From Schauerella fraxinea (lineage in GTDB: Bacteria; Pseudomonadota; Gammaproteobacteria; Burkholderiales; Burkholderiaceae_B): a DNA stretch of 64,000 nucleotides. The position numbers and the translations under genes were made by a program. Below the pieces are notes generated by a model. That model was given only the letters and a program-made list of their open reading frames with translations, was not told the origin of the DNA and did no database searches. Every line of letters begins with the position of its first letter. Within the stretch, counting starts at the first letter, position 1. Positions 32,853-41,346 of this stretch are shown here, one piece after another. Location of the stretch: positions 248,001 to 312,000 of the forward strand of contig JAVDKK010000004.1 in assembly GCA_030849945.1 (NCBI GenBank), written 5' to 3'.

Positions 32853-33863
32853 TTGCAACTGCCCCGCAACGCCTCCTTCTCCACCCCGGCTCGATGGGCA
32901 CTGTGTGCGACGGCCATCCTGATTGCCGTCCATTTGGTGGACATCCTGTTCGAGACGTTGACCGGCCCGTTTGCCCAGCAGGCACGGACGCTCTACGCCA
33001 TGTGGTCGTTCCAGCGGCTGGTGGGCATCGGCATGCTCTTCAACGGCGCCGTGGCATGTGTGGTCGCGTATGCGCTCGTGGCGCACCGCCTGGCCCCGCT
33101 CCGGTCGCGGCACCCGCAGGCGTTTGCGGACCATGCACCCGACGTCGCGAACACCAACTCGCCGCCGCTGTGGCGCTTCGCCCTGATCCTGAGTGTTCTC
33201 GGCCTGGCGGCACATCGGCTGACGCCTTACCTTTTCGGCGGCGTGCTGGAAACGATGCAATCGCTGGAGGGCCCCGAGCGGCTGGTTCGAATTGCCATTA
33301 CCGGTGTCGACATGATCCTCGCCGCGCTGGTGACGGCACTGCTGGTGCAGATTGCCGTCTGGCTGGCATGGCGCCCGGCGCGCGTCGCCGCCCGCTCGCA
33401 GGCCCCTCTGGGCGCGGCCTACACTGGATCGCTTTACGGCGCGATGTTCGCCACCTTGTGGCTCACGCAACTGCGCCTGGGCTGGGCGACCGATCTGATT
33501 CCGGAATCATCCATGGCGCTGGAGCTGCCGTTGCTGCTGCTGGCACCGCTGTTTGTGGGTGCCTACGCGCGCCACTTGGCGACTGCCGCGTTGGTGTTGG
33601 GCGGCGCGCCGCACGGCGCGGGCACCGATGCGATCTGCGCCGAGCAGGCCCGACCCGGATTGCGCACCGGTGCCACCTTGAAGGCGGCGCTGTTCGGCTT
33701 CATTCTGGCAGGCCTGGCCGCCTGGATTCTGGTGCAGGCGTTGAATCTGGCCGCCCCGCTTTTCGAATGGGACAACGTCTTGGGCCTGGTCGTGATGTTT
33801 GCGGCGCTCCCCGCCGCGGTCAAGCTCAGCATGCGCAAGCGCCTGAGACAAACCGGCCCCTGA
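32853..33863 (+). CDS. hypothetical multi-pass membrane protein with TTG start
   Basis: The 336-residue protein has about eight hydrophobic segments, including WALCATAILIAVHLVDILF, LVGIGMLFNGAVACVVAYALVA, and MILAALVTALLVQIAVWLAW. No family is recognised. TTG is taken as the start because GGAG lies seven bases upstream and no in-frame ATG is near. The TTG overlaps the end of a run of eight T residues. The gene is divergent from pyrG and alone. Its last quarter (TLKAALFGFILAGLAAWILVQAL) is again membrane-embedded. Confidence 0.7.
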   Translation: MQLPRNASFSTPARWALCATAILIAVHLVDILFETLTGPFAQQARTLYAMWSFQRLVGIGMLFNGAVACVVAYALVAHRLAPLRSRHPQAFADHAPDVANTNSPPLWRFALILSVLGLAAHRLTPYLFGGVLETMQSLEGPERLVRIAITGVDMILAALVTALLVQIAVWLAWRPARVAARSQAPLGAAYTGSLYGAMFATLWLTQLRLGWATDLIPESSMALELPLLLLAPLFVGAYARHLATAALVLGGAPHGAGTDAICAEQARPGLRTGATLKAALFGFILAGLAAWILVQALNLAAPLFEWDNVLGLVVMFAALPAAVKLSMRKRLRQTGP

Positions 33864-33941
33864 GCGCATCCGCACGCCAGGCGGCGGCATCCTCAAGCGG
33901 CCGGCCGCCGCGACATCAAGCGACCGCCAACGCCTTGAACG

Positions 33942-35912
33942 TCAGCCCGCCAGCGGCTGCGTGCGCGACGTGACCCAGGCGGCCACTTCGGGTTCGACCA
34001 ACGGTACGATCGCTTCACGAACCTTGTCGTGATAGGCATCGAGCCAGGCGATTTCGTCCGGCCGCATCAACGCGAGATCGATGCATCGCACATCGATCGG
34101 GCACAAGGTAAGCGTTTCGAAATTCAGAAATTCGCCCAGGGCGGTTTCTTGCCAGGGCCGGTTGGCCACCAGGTTTTCGATCCGCACGCCCCACTGGCCG
34201 TCACGATAGATACCGGGCTCGTTGGACGTGATCATGCCGGGTTCCATCGCCATGTTTGGGTTACCGGGCGAGCGATAGGAAATCACTTGCGGGCCTTCGT
34301 GCACATTCAGGAAATAGCCCACGCCGTGACCGGTGCCATGGCCGTAGTCGGCGCCACCGGCCCAGATCGGCGCGCGCGCCAACGCATCGAGCGCCGGCGC
34401 CGGCGTGCCACGCGGAAAGATGGCTTGCGAAAGCGCGATCATGCCCTTGAGCACACGCGTGAAATCCTGCTTTTGCGCGGCGGTGGGCGTGCCCACGGCC
34501 ACCACGCGCGTGATATCGGTGGTGCCCCCCACATACTGACCGCCGGAGTCGATGAGCAGCAGGCCATCGCCTTCGATGGCGCTGTGCGCCTCAGGCGTGG
34601 CGCGGTAGTGCGGCATGGCGCCGTTGGCATTGAAGCCGGCGATCGTGGGGAAGCTCAGGCCCACGAAGCCCGGCCGGCGCGCCCGCGCGGCCGTCAATCG
34701 TTCGTCCACAGTCAATTCGGTCAAGGGCGTCTTGCCCTGATTGGCGTCGAACCAGGCGAAGAATTCGCACAATGCCGCACCGTCGTTGGCCATCGTGGCG
34801 CGCACGTGCGCCAGATCGTCGTCGGTCTTGCGTGACTTCAACAGGGTGGACGGATTGATCGCTTCCACGCGATGCACGGCGGCAGGAACGTCGGCCACGC
34901 CCCCCACTGTGACGCGCGCCGGGTCGATCAGCAACGTGGCGCCGGCGGGCAATGCCGCCAGCGCTTGCGGCAAGGCGAAATAATCTTCAACGGCAATGCC
35001 ATCGCTGGCGAGCTCGGCGCGCAAGGCATCATCGATCGTACCGTCAGCCACGAACAGCGTAACGTGGTCCTGATCGATCAGCGCATGCCCAAGAAAGACA
35101 GGGTTGTAATCGACATCGCTGCCGCGCAGATTGAACGCCCAGGCGAGATCGTCGAGCGTTGAGATCAGATGCACATCGGCTTTGTGTTTCGCCATGCCCG
35201 CGCGGATGTGTGCCAGCTTGGCCGCGCGCGGCTCGCCCGCATAGGGCGCAGCATGGGCGTATACCGGTTGGGCCGGCAAGCCTGCCCGATCCGGCCAGAT
35301 TGCGTCGAAGAAATCGTGCGTGGTATCCAGCACGATGGTGGGCGCATCATCGGTCGCCGACGTGTTCGGCGTCGGCGTAGCAGCGGCATCCGCGGCACTG
35401 CCGGCGGGGGGCACAGCGACAACGTTGACGGCACCCAGCGCCAGCGTGAGCGCGCGTTCGGCGTTCAGGCTCAGCACATGGGCGTCGACGGCCACACGGC
35501 GCGCGCGCGGCGAAGCGGTGTGGGATGCGGCACCCTGGGCGGCTTCAGGCGCGCTTGGCGCACCCAGCGACGCAAAATGCTCGGCAAGCCACTTCGGATG
35601 CGGCGGCACGTCGTCTTCGCCCAGGCGCATCAACACGATGCCGGATCCGGCCAGTTCCGCCTCGGCCTGCGACCAGTAGCGGCTATCGGCCCACAATCCG
35701 GCAAAGGTGTCGGTCACGACCACGATGCCTGCCGACCCCTTGAAGCCCGACAGCCATTCACGGCCCTGCCAACGCGGCGGCACGTATTCCGACAAATGCG
35801 GATCGGAGGTGGGCACGACTACGGCATCGACGCCGGCCTCGCGCATGGCTGCCCGCAATCGGGCAACGCGTTGTTGAGGAGTATCGGGCGTCTGGGTCGT
35901 GGCAGGCATCAA
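33942..35912 (-). CDS. aminopeptidase P family (Xaa-Pro) metallopeptidase, long form
   Basis: The 656-residue protein is an M24 metallopeptidase of the long, eukaryote-like aminopeptidase P type, with two creatinase-like N-terminal domains and a C-terminal pita-bread domain. Dimetal ligands can be placed in LLIDSGGQYVGGTTDITR, HGTGHGVGYFLNVHEGP, SNEPGIYRDGQWGVRIEN. It would remove N-terminal residues before proline. An Ala/Thr-rich stretch near residue 180 is an unusual insert. It is the last gene of the peptide-import operon, four bases after the D-aminopeptidase gene. Confidence 0.92.
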   Translation of the reverse strand: MMPATTQTPDTPQQRVARLRAAMREAGVDAVVVPTSDPHLSEYVPPRWQGREWLSGFKGSAGIVVVTDTFAGLWADSRYWSQAEAELAGSGIVLMRLGEDDVPPHPKWLAEHFASLGAPSAPEAAQGAASHTASPRARRVAVDAHVLSLNAERALTLALGAVNVVAVPPAGSAADAAATPTPNTSATDDAPTIVLDTTHDFFDAIWPDRAGLPAQPVYAHAAPYAGEPRAAKLAHIRAGMAKHKADVHLISTLDDLAWAFNLRGSDVDYNPVFLGHALIDQDHVTLFVADGTIDDALRAELASDGIAVEDYFALPQALAALPAGATLLIDPARVTVGGVADVPAAVHRVEAINPSTLLKSRKTDDDLAHVRATMANDGAALCEFFAWFDANQGKTPLTELTVDERLTAARARRPGFVGLSFPTIAGFNANGAMPHYRATPEAHSAIEGDGLLLIDSGGQYVGGTTDITRVVAVGTPTAAQKQDFTRVLKGMIALSQAIFPRGTPAPALDALARAPIWAGGADYGHGTGHGVGYFLNVHEGPQVISYRSPGNPNMAMEPGMITSNEPGIYRDGQWGVRIENLVANRPWQETALGEFLNFETLTLCPIDVRCIDLALMRPDEIAWLDAYHDKVREAIVPLVEPEVAAWVTSRTQPLAG

Positions 35913-35916
35913 GTCG

Positions 35917-36735
35917 TTATCTCAGCATGAAGGACATGGCGGCCAGGCTGTTGAGCATGCGCACGGCGTCCCCCATGCTGGCGGCGTTGAACCGCACGAG
36001 GTTGCCATCGACGCGCTCCAGCGCCGGCCACAGACAAAACAGATCGGCGAGCGCCGAACTCTGGGTCTGCAGCACACATTCTATAGGCGGCGCGATCACG
36101 AAGGGCTTCAACACAGACAAATTCGACAGCGCGCTCTGCACGCCGATCTGAATCCGATCGCGCGACAGCGCCGGCGATAGCGTAACGCCCGTCCCCTGCC
36201 CGCGCGCCACCTTGGTTTCGACCCAATGCGTGGTGGGAAACAGACTTCGGTTTTCCGAAATGAACACGTCGTCGCCCGTGCCGATGGCCACCGGCACGCC
36301 GCGTTCGCCGGCCAATGCGCCGTAGATGCCGGCTTCCCCCAACTCCATCCCGTTGATCGTGACGCGCGCAAAGGCAAAGCCGTTGATGGTGTGCGCCAGA
36401 ATGCCGCGGCCCTGGGCCCGCGAGTGATAACCGATCAGGCACACCGCATCGCAGCCCTCTTCCAGGCCGGACATCATGCCCAATTGGCGCGGCTTGCCCA
36501 GCACCAGGCGGGCGCGTGCGTCGATCGCGTCCGGCAGCAGATTGCGAAAGCCGCCGTGCGAGTCGTTCACCAGCACTTCGGACGCGCCAGCCGCGAAGGC
36601 CCCCTGCACGGCTGCGTTGGCTTCGCCCGTCATCCAGCCTCGGGCGCGCTCGTACTCGCCATTGCCCGGACGCACCTGTTCGGCATGAAATACGCCGGCC
36701 ACGCCTTCGATGTCGGTGGAAATCAGAACTTTCAT
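35917..36735 (-). CDS. M55 family D-aminopeptidase (DppA-like)
   Basis: The 272-residue protein has the zinc ligands of the DppA family at the same numbering as in the Bacillus enzyme: Asp8 and Glu10 in STDIEG, His60 in NDSHGG, His104 in GYHSR and His115 in LAHT. A further Glu follows near 131-134. DppA forms a decameric enzyme that cleaves D-amino acid peptides such as D-Ala-D-Ala. It follows a P1-family peptidase gene after 27 bases. Together these suggest use of D- or otherwise modified peptides, for instance from cell-wall turnover. Confidence 0.93.
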   Translation of the reverse strand: MKVLISTDIEGVAGVFHAEQVRPGNGEYERARGWMTGEANAAVQGAFAAGASEVLVNDSHGGFRNLLPDAIDARARLVLGKPRQLGMMSGLEEGCDAVCLIGYHSRAQGRGILAHTINGFAFARVTINGMELGEAGIYGALAGERGVPVAIGTGDDVFISENRSLFPTTHWVETKVARGQGTGVTLSPALSRDRIQIGVQSALSNLSVLKPFVIAPPIECVLQTQSSALADLFCLWPALERVDGNLVRFNAASMGDAVRMLNSLAAMSFMLR

Positions 36736-36762
36736 GACGGTATCCCGGTACGGAACGAATGA

Positions 36763-37821
36763 TCAGGGGGCAGCGTGCGCGGCACGCCAGGTCGGCCAAT
36801 CGGTAATGCTGTCGGTAATGGCGGCGCGCCGATGGCCATCGCGCCCCGTCACGGTTTCGGCGCGCCACAAGGCGTTGACGATGGCCTGCTCGCAGGCTTC
36901 GGCAGCGGCTTCGAAAAGCGGATCCAACAGCGTTTCGTGCACGCAGGTCACGGCCGGCATCGGCGTCTTCACGTCGTGCGGCACGGTATAGGCGGTCGAA
37001 AATGCCAGCGCGATATCGCCGCTGCCATGTCCGAACACCGAACCGGTGCGGGCCAAGCCGGCACCCGCGCGCAGCGAGAGCCGCCGCAGTTGCCGCGCAT
37101 CGAGCGCGGCGTCGGTGGCGAGCAGCAAAATGATCGAGCCTTTTTCGGGCGCCTGGGCGGTCTCGGCATCGTGGGCCAACTGGCGGCCCACCGGATGGCC
37201 GGCCACGGTGAGCTGATGCGGTCGGCCAAAATTGGATAGCACCAGAGCGCCTACAACGGCGGGCACGCCAGCCAACGAGACACTGCGCGAGGCCGTGCCG
37301 ATGCCGCCTTTGAAGCCGAAGGACGACATCCCGCGACCGGCGCCAACGGCACCCTCGGGCACCGCAACAGCGGCGGCAGCCAAGGCGCGCTCGTAGTGTG
37401 CAGGCGTGACCGCCATCGCCTGAATGTCGTTCAAATAGCCGTCATTGCATTCGAGCACCAGTGCGTTGACCGTGGGCCACGCGCGGCCGATTTCTGGATT
37501 GGCCGCGATGGCGGCGCAGATCTGCGCCTGGGCCACGGCCGGCACGCCAAACGTGTTGGTCAACGCGATCGGCGTTTCCAACACGCCCAGCTCTTCGATC
37601 TGGATCAGGCCGCAGCTTTTGCCGAAACCGTTGATCACGGTGGCAGCCGCTGGCACTTTGTGGAGATAGATATCGCCGGCATGAGGTCGAACCACCGTCA
37701 CGCCCGTCTGCAGCGCGCCGTCGGCAATCGTGTCGTGGCCGACGGTGACGCCGGCCACATCGGTAATAGCATCGCGCGGGCCGGCCGGCAGCCAACCCAC
37801 GCGCGGCGTGGCGGTCGTCAT
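36763..37821 (-). CDS. P1 family (DmpA/BapA-like) aminopeptidase
   Basis: The 352-residue Ntn-like hydrolase resembles DmpA, a self-cleaving L-aminopeptidase/D-amidase, and the beta-peptidyl aminopeptidases. The probable autocleavage site is Gly228-Ser229 in EKGSIILLLATDAAL, giving alpha and beta chains. GVTVGHDTI near the start and SFGFKGGIGTASR near residue 167 are also typical. Such enzymes hydrolyse peptides with N-terminal D-, beta- or small L-residues. It lies three bases downstream of gsiD, within the same operon. Confidence 0.92.
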   Translation of the reverse strand: MTTATPRVGWLPAGPRDAITDVAGVTVGHDTIADGALQTGVTVVRPHAGDIYLHKVPAAATVINGFGKSCGLIQIEELGVLETPIALTNTFGVPAVAQAQICAAIAANPEIGRAWPTVNALVLECNDGYLNDIQAMAVTPAHYERALAAAAVAVPEGAVGAGRGMSSFGFKGGIGTASRSVSLAGVPAVVGALVLSNFGRPHQLTVAGHPVGRQLAHDAETAQAPEKGSIILLLATDAALDARQLRRLSLRAGAGLARTGSVFGHGSGDIALAFSTAYTVPHDVKTPMPAVTCVHETLLDPLFEAAAEACEQAIVNALWRAETVTGRDGHRRAAITDSITDWPTWRAAHAAP

Positions 37822-37824
37822 CGC

Positions 37825-38727
37825 TTACTTCCGATCGATCTTGGGATCGAGCGCGTCGCGCAGGCCATCGCCCAACAAGTTGAAGGCCAACACCGTCAGG
37901 AAGATGGCGATCGCCGGGAAGATGGCGATGTGCGGCGACATCACCATATCGGCCCGCGCTTCGCTCAGCATCGCGCCCCACTCGGGCGTGGGCGGTTGTG
38001 CGCCCATGCCCAGAAACGACAAGCTGGCGGCGGTGATGATGGAGGTGCCCACGCGCATCGTGCCGTAAACCACGATCGGGGAGATCGTGCCCGGCAGGAT
38101 GTGACGCATGATCACGGTCCAGTCGGACGCGCCCACGCTCTTGACGGCTTCGACGTAGGTCATCTGCTTGATCGCCAGCGTATTGCCGCGCACGAGTCGC
38201 GCAAACGCCGGCACGCTGAACACGGCCACGGCCACGATCACGTTGATCATGTTCGAGCCCAGGATCGCGACCACGCCGATGGCGAGCAGCATGCCGGGGA
38301 ACGCCAGCAGCACGTCGGACAAGCGCATGGTGATGCGTTCCCACCAGCCTTCGTAATAGCCGGCCATCAGGCCCATGAACGTGCCGACGACGGCGCCCAT
38401 GGCCACCGACAAGAAGCCCGCGGCCAGCGAGATGCGCGCGCCCATCAGGATGCGGCTGAAAATATCGCGGCCCAGCGAATCCACGCCCAGCCAATGCGTG
38501 GCATTGGGCAAGGCATTGAGGGCGTCGTAGTCGAAGAAGTTTTCGGCGTCGAACGGCACGATCCACGGCGCGAACACGGCGGCAATCACGAGCAGCAGCA
38601 CGAATACGCCGGCGGCGACCGCCAGCTTCTGCTTCTTGAACTTGCGCCAGAATTCCGACGCGGGAGTACGAACGTCGTTGACGACGGGTGCGGTAGCCGG
38701 CACGGCGGCATTATCGGTAACAGTCAT
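37825..38727 (-). CDS. gsiD: ABC peptide transporter permease, GsiD/DppC-like
   Basis: The 300-residue inner-membrane permease has a short cytoplasmic start, a first helix (AVAAGVFVLLLVIAAVFAPWIV), the characteristic periplasmic segment HWLGVDSLGRDIFSRILMGARISL, and five further helices. The EAA loop contains VEAVKSVGASDWTVIMRHILPGTIS. With its GsiC partner it forms the channel for glutathione or small peptides. The start is set at the Met preceding TVTDNAAVP because GAGG lies five bases upstream. The gene follows gsiC by seven bases. Confidence 0.95.
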   Translation of the reverse strand: MTVTDNAAVPATAPVVNDVRTPASEFWRKFKKQKLAVAAGVFVLLLVIAAVFAPWIVPFDAENFFDYDALNALPNATHWLGVDSLGRDIFSRILMGARISLAAGFLSVAMGAVVGTFMGLMAGYYEGWWERITMRLSDVLLAFPGMLLAIGVVAILGSNMINVIVAVAVFSVPAFARLVRGNTLAIKQMTYVEAVKSVGASDWTVIMRHILPGTISPIVVYGTMRVGTSIITAASLSFLGMGAQPPTPEWGAMLSEARADMVMSPHIAIFPAIAIFLTVLAFNLLGDGLRDALDPKIDRK

Positions 38728-38734
38728 GCCGGCC

Positions 38735-39655
38735 TCACTTGTAGCGAATGCTGGGATTGATCGCGCCGTACAACACGTCGACAATCAGGTTGATCAGAAT
38801 GAATTCGAACGAGAACAGCAGCACGAGGCCCTGGATCACGGGGTAATCGCGTTGCGTGACGGCGTCCACCAGCAAACGGCCCAGGCCCGGCCAGTTAAAT
38901 ACCGTCTCGACCACGATCGAGCCGCCCAGCAAAAAGCCGAACTGCAGGCCCATCATCGTGACCACGGGAATCATCGCGTTGCGCAAGGCATGCTTGATGA
39001 TGACGGTGCGTTCCGAGAGGCCCTTGGCGCGCGCGGTGCGCACGAAGTCTTCTTGAATCACTTCGACGAACGAGGCGCGAGTAAAGCGCGCCATCACGGC
39101 GGCCACAGCGGCGCCCAGCGTGATCGACGGCAGGATGTAGTGCTTCCAGGTCGACGCGCCCACCGTGGGCAACCAGCCCAGGTTGACCGAGAACACTTGC
39201 ATCAACATCATGCCCAGCGCAAACGCCGGAAACGAAATGCCGGAAACGGCCAGCGTCATGCCCAGACGATCGGGCCACTTGTTGCGCCAGACGGCCGACA
39301 CGATGCCGATAATCATGCCGAACATCACGGACCAGATCATGCTGGCAAACGTGAGGTACAGCGTGGGAAGAAAGCGGTCGGCGATTTCAGTCGACACGGG
39401 GCGCTTGGTGCGCAACGAGGTGCCGAGGTCGCCTTGCAACATGTGCGAGAAATAGCGAACGAACTGCTGGTGCATGGGCAGATCGAGGCCCAGGTCCTTG
39501 CGTACCAGCTCGACGGTCGCCTGGTCGGCTTCGGGGCCGGCGGCAAGTCGCGCGGGATCGCCCGGCAGCATATGAACGAACAGAAACACCACGACAGCCA
39601 CGAGGAGCAGTGTGGGGATCATGCCCAAAAGACGTTTGACGATATAGGTCAGCAT
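38735..39655 (-). CDS. gsiC: ABC peptide transporter permease, GsiC/DppB-like
   Basis: The 306-residue permease opens with TYIVKRLLGMIPTLLLVAVVVF, the standard DppB-type first helix. It then has LPGDPARLAAG, the cytoplasmic segment FVRTARAKGLSERTVIIKHALRNAMIPVVTMMG with the EAA motif, and ends YKF-less at SIRYK. It is preceded by gsiB and followed by gsiD, in the same order as the glutathione importer operon of Escherichia coli. Substrate assignment beyond glutathione or small peptides is inference. Confidence 0.95.
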   Translation of the reverse strand: MLTYIVKRLLGMIPTLLLVAVVVFLFVHMLPGDPARLAAGPEADQATVELVRKDLGLDLPMHQQFVRYFSHMLQGDLGTSLRTKRPVSTEIADRFLPTLYLTFASMIWSVMFGMIIGIVSAVWRNKWPDRLGMTLAVSGISFPAFALGMMLMQVFSVNLGWLPTVGASTWKHYILPSITLGAAVAAVMARFTRASFVEVIQEDFVRTARAKGLSERTVIIKHALRNAMIPVVTMMGLQFGFLLGGSIVVETVFNWPGLGRLLVDAVTQRDYPVIQGLVLLFSFEFILINLIVDVLYGAINPSIRYK

Positions 39656-39722
39656 TGCACTTCCTGCGCTCGCGCCGCCTGCCCCGTGCGGGGTGGCGGC
39701 GCGATGGGTAAAGCCTGAGTTT

Positions 39723-41270
39723 TTACTGCTTCAGATCGATGTCGCCGAACCAGAACGAGGTATCGGGCATCACGTACACGCCGGAGAGGTTTTTGCTCTG
39801 CACGGAAACGTTGTTCTGAGTCACCAGGAAGGCCCAGGGCGCTTCCTTGTAGATGATCTCCTGCGCTTCCTTGTAGAGCTTTTCCTTCTCGCCGCGATCG
39901 GTCGTGGCCAATGCCTTCATGATGTTGGCGTCGACTTGATCGTTCTTGTAGTACGAGATGTTGTTCAACACGGGCGGGAAAGCGGTGCCCGACAGCAACG
40001 GACGCAGGCCCCAGTCGGCTTCGCCGGTCGAGGACGACCAGCCGGCGTAGTACATGCGGACCTTGGCATCTTCAGGCTTTTGCACCTGTTGCACGCGCTG
40101 CACGCGTTGACCCGATTCCAGCACTTCGACCGACACCTTGATGCCGACTTGTGCCAGTTGCTGTTGCAGGAACTGAACCACCTTTACCGACGTGCCGTCG
40201 TTGTAGGCCGACCAGAGCGTGCTTTCGAAACCGTTGGGATAACCGGCTTCTTTCAACAGCTCGCGCGCCTTGGCGGGGTTGTATTCCCACGGGTTCATCT
40301 TGTAGGCGAAGTCCACGCCCTGGGGTACGACGCCTTCAGCGGGGCTGGCATAGCCCGAGAACGCCACCTTGGCCAACGCTTGCTTGTTGATGGCGTAGTT
40401 GATGGCCTGGCGAACCTTCACGTCATCGAACGGCTTTTGCATGACGTTCATCGACATGTAGCGCGTCATGATCGACTTCTTGTCGACCACGTCCAGCTTG
40501 TCGTTCTTGGCCAGCGACGCGGCTTGTTCGAACGGCACCGGGAAGGCAAAGTGGGCTTCGCCCGTTTGCACCACGGCAGCGCGCGTGTTGTTGTCGGTCA
40601 CGGTACGGAACGTGATCGTGTCGACCTTCGGATAGCCCTTCTTCCAGTAGCCATCGAACTTCTCGACCTTCATGTATTCGGCGGGCTTCCACTCGACGAA
40701 CTTGAAGGGACCGGTACCCACCGGGTGGAAACCGATTTCCTTGCCGTATTGCTTGAGCGCGGCGGGCGAGATCATCATCGCGGCGGGGTGAGCCAGCGCG
40801 TTGATGAAGGCCGAGAACGGCTCTTTCAGCGTGATGCGGATCGTGTTGGCGTCGACCACTTCGGTCTTGGCCACGCGGTTGAACTGGGTGTAGCGGGCCA
40901 GGCGGTTCTCGGGGTTCGAGACGCGGTCGTAGTTGACCTTGGCGGCTTCAGCGTTGAAGTCGGTGCCGTCCTGGAATTTCACGCCTTCGCGCAGCTTGAT
41001 CGTGTAGACCAGGCCGTCAGGGCTCACTTCGTAGCCGGTGGCCAGGAGCGGCTGGATCTTCAGGTCCTTGTCGAACTCGAACAGGCCTTCGTAGTAGGCC
41101 TTGCCGGCCGCCTGATTCAGCGTGCTGTTCGTGTTGTAGGGATCCAGCGTTTCGAGAGCGATGGAGACTGCGAAGGTCACGTCCTTGGCTGCGTGAGCCA
41201 AGGGCGCCGCCAGCACCCCGAAAGCCAGCGCTGCGGCGGCCACGAGACGGGTTGGGCGCAATGTTTTCAT
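39723..41270 (-). CDS. gsiB: periplasmic peptide/glutathione-binding protein, GsiB-like
   Basis: The 515-residue protein has a signal peptide (residues 1-27, ending AHAA) followed by an SBP family 5 domain: KDVTFAVSIALETLDPYNTNSTL, VYTIKLREGVKFQDGTDFNAEAAKVNYDR, and HPVGTGPFKFVEWKPAEY. The similarity to E. coli GsiB runs through the whole chain, including GEADWGLRPLL and the ending MPDTSFWFGDIDL. It delivers the substrate to GsiC-GsiD. A local repeat QRVQRVQQVQ near residue 400 is odd. The start is the conserved Met before KTLRPTRL. Confidence 0.96.
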   Translation of the reverse strand: MKTLRPTRLVAAAALAFGVLAAPLAHAAKDVTFAVSIALETLDPYNTNSTLNQAAGKAYYEGLFEFDKDLKIQPLLATGYEVSPDGLVYTIKLREGVKFQDGTDFNAEAAKVNYDRVSNPENRLARYTQFNRVAKTEVVDANTIRITLKEPFSAFINALAHPAAMMISPAALKQYGKEIGFHPVGTGPFKFVEWKPAEYMKVEKFDGYWKKGYPKVDTITFRTVTDNNTRAAVVQTGEAHFAFPVPFEQAASLAKNDKLDVVDKKSIMTRYMSMNVMQKPFDDVKVRQAINYAINKQALAKVAFSGYASPAEGVVPQGVDFAYKMNPWEYNPAKARELLKEAGYPNGFESTLWSAYNDGTSVKVVQFLQQQLAQVGIKVSVEVLESGQRVQRVQQVQKPEDAKVRMYYAGWSSSTGEADWGLRPLLSGTAFPPVLNNISYYKNDQVDANIMKALATTDRGEKEKLYKEAQEIIYKEAPWAFLVTQNNVSVQSKNLSGVYVMPDTSFWFGDIDLKQ

Positions 41271-41346
41271 GAAATGCACTCCTGTTCCGCGAGGGAATCG
41301 GTTTGATGGAAAGAAAGGTACCGCGAGCAAAACAAACAACGAGCGA

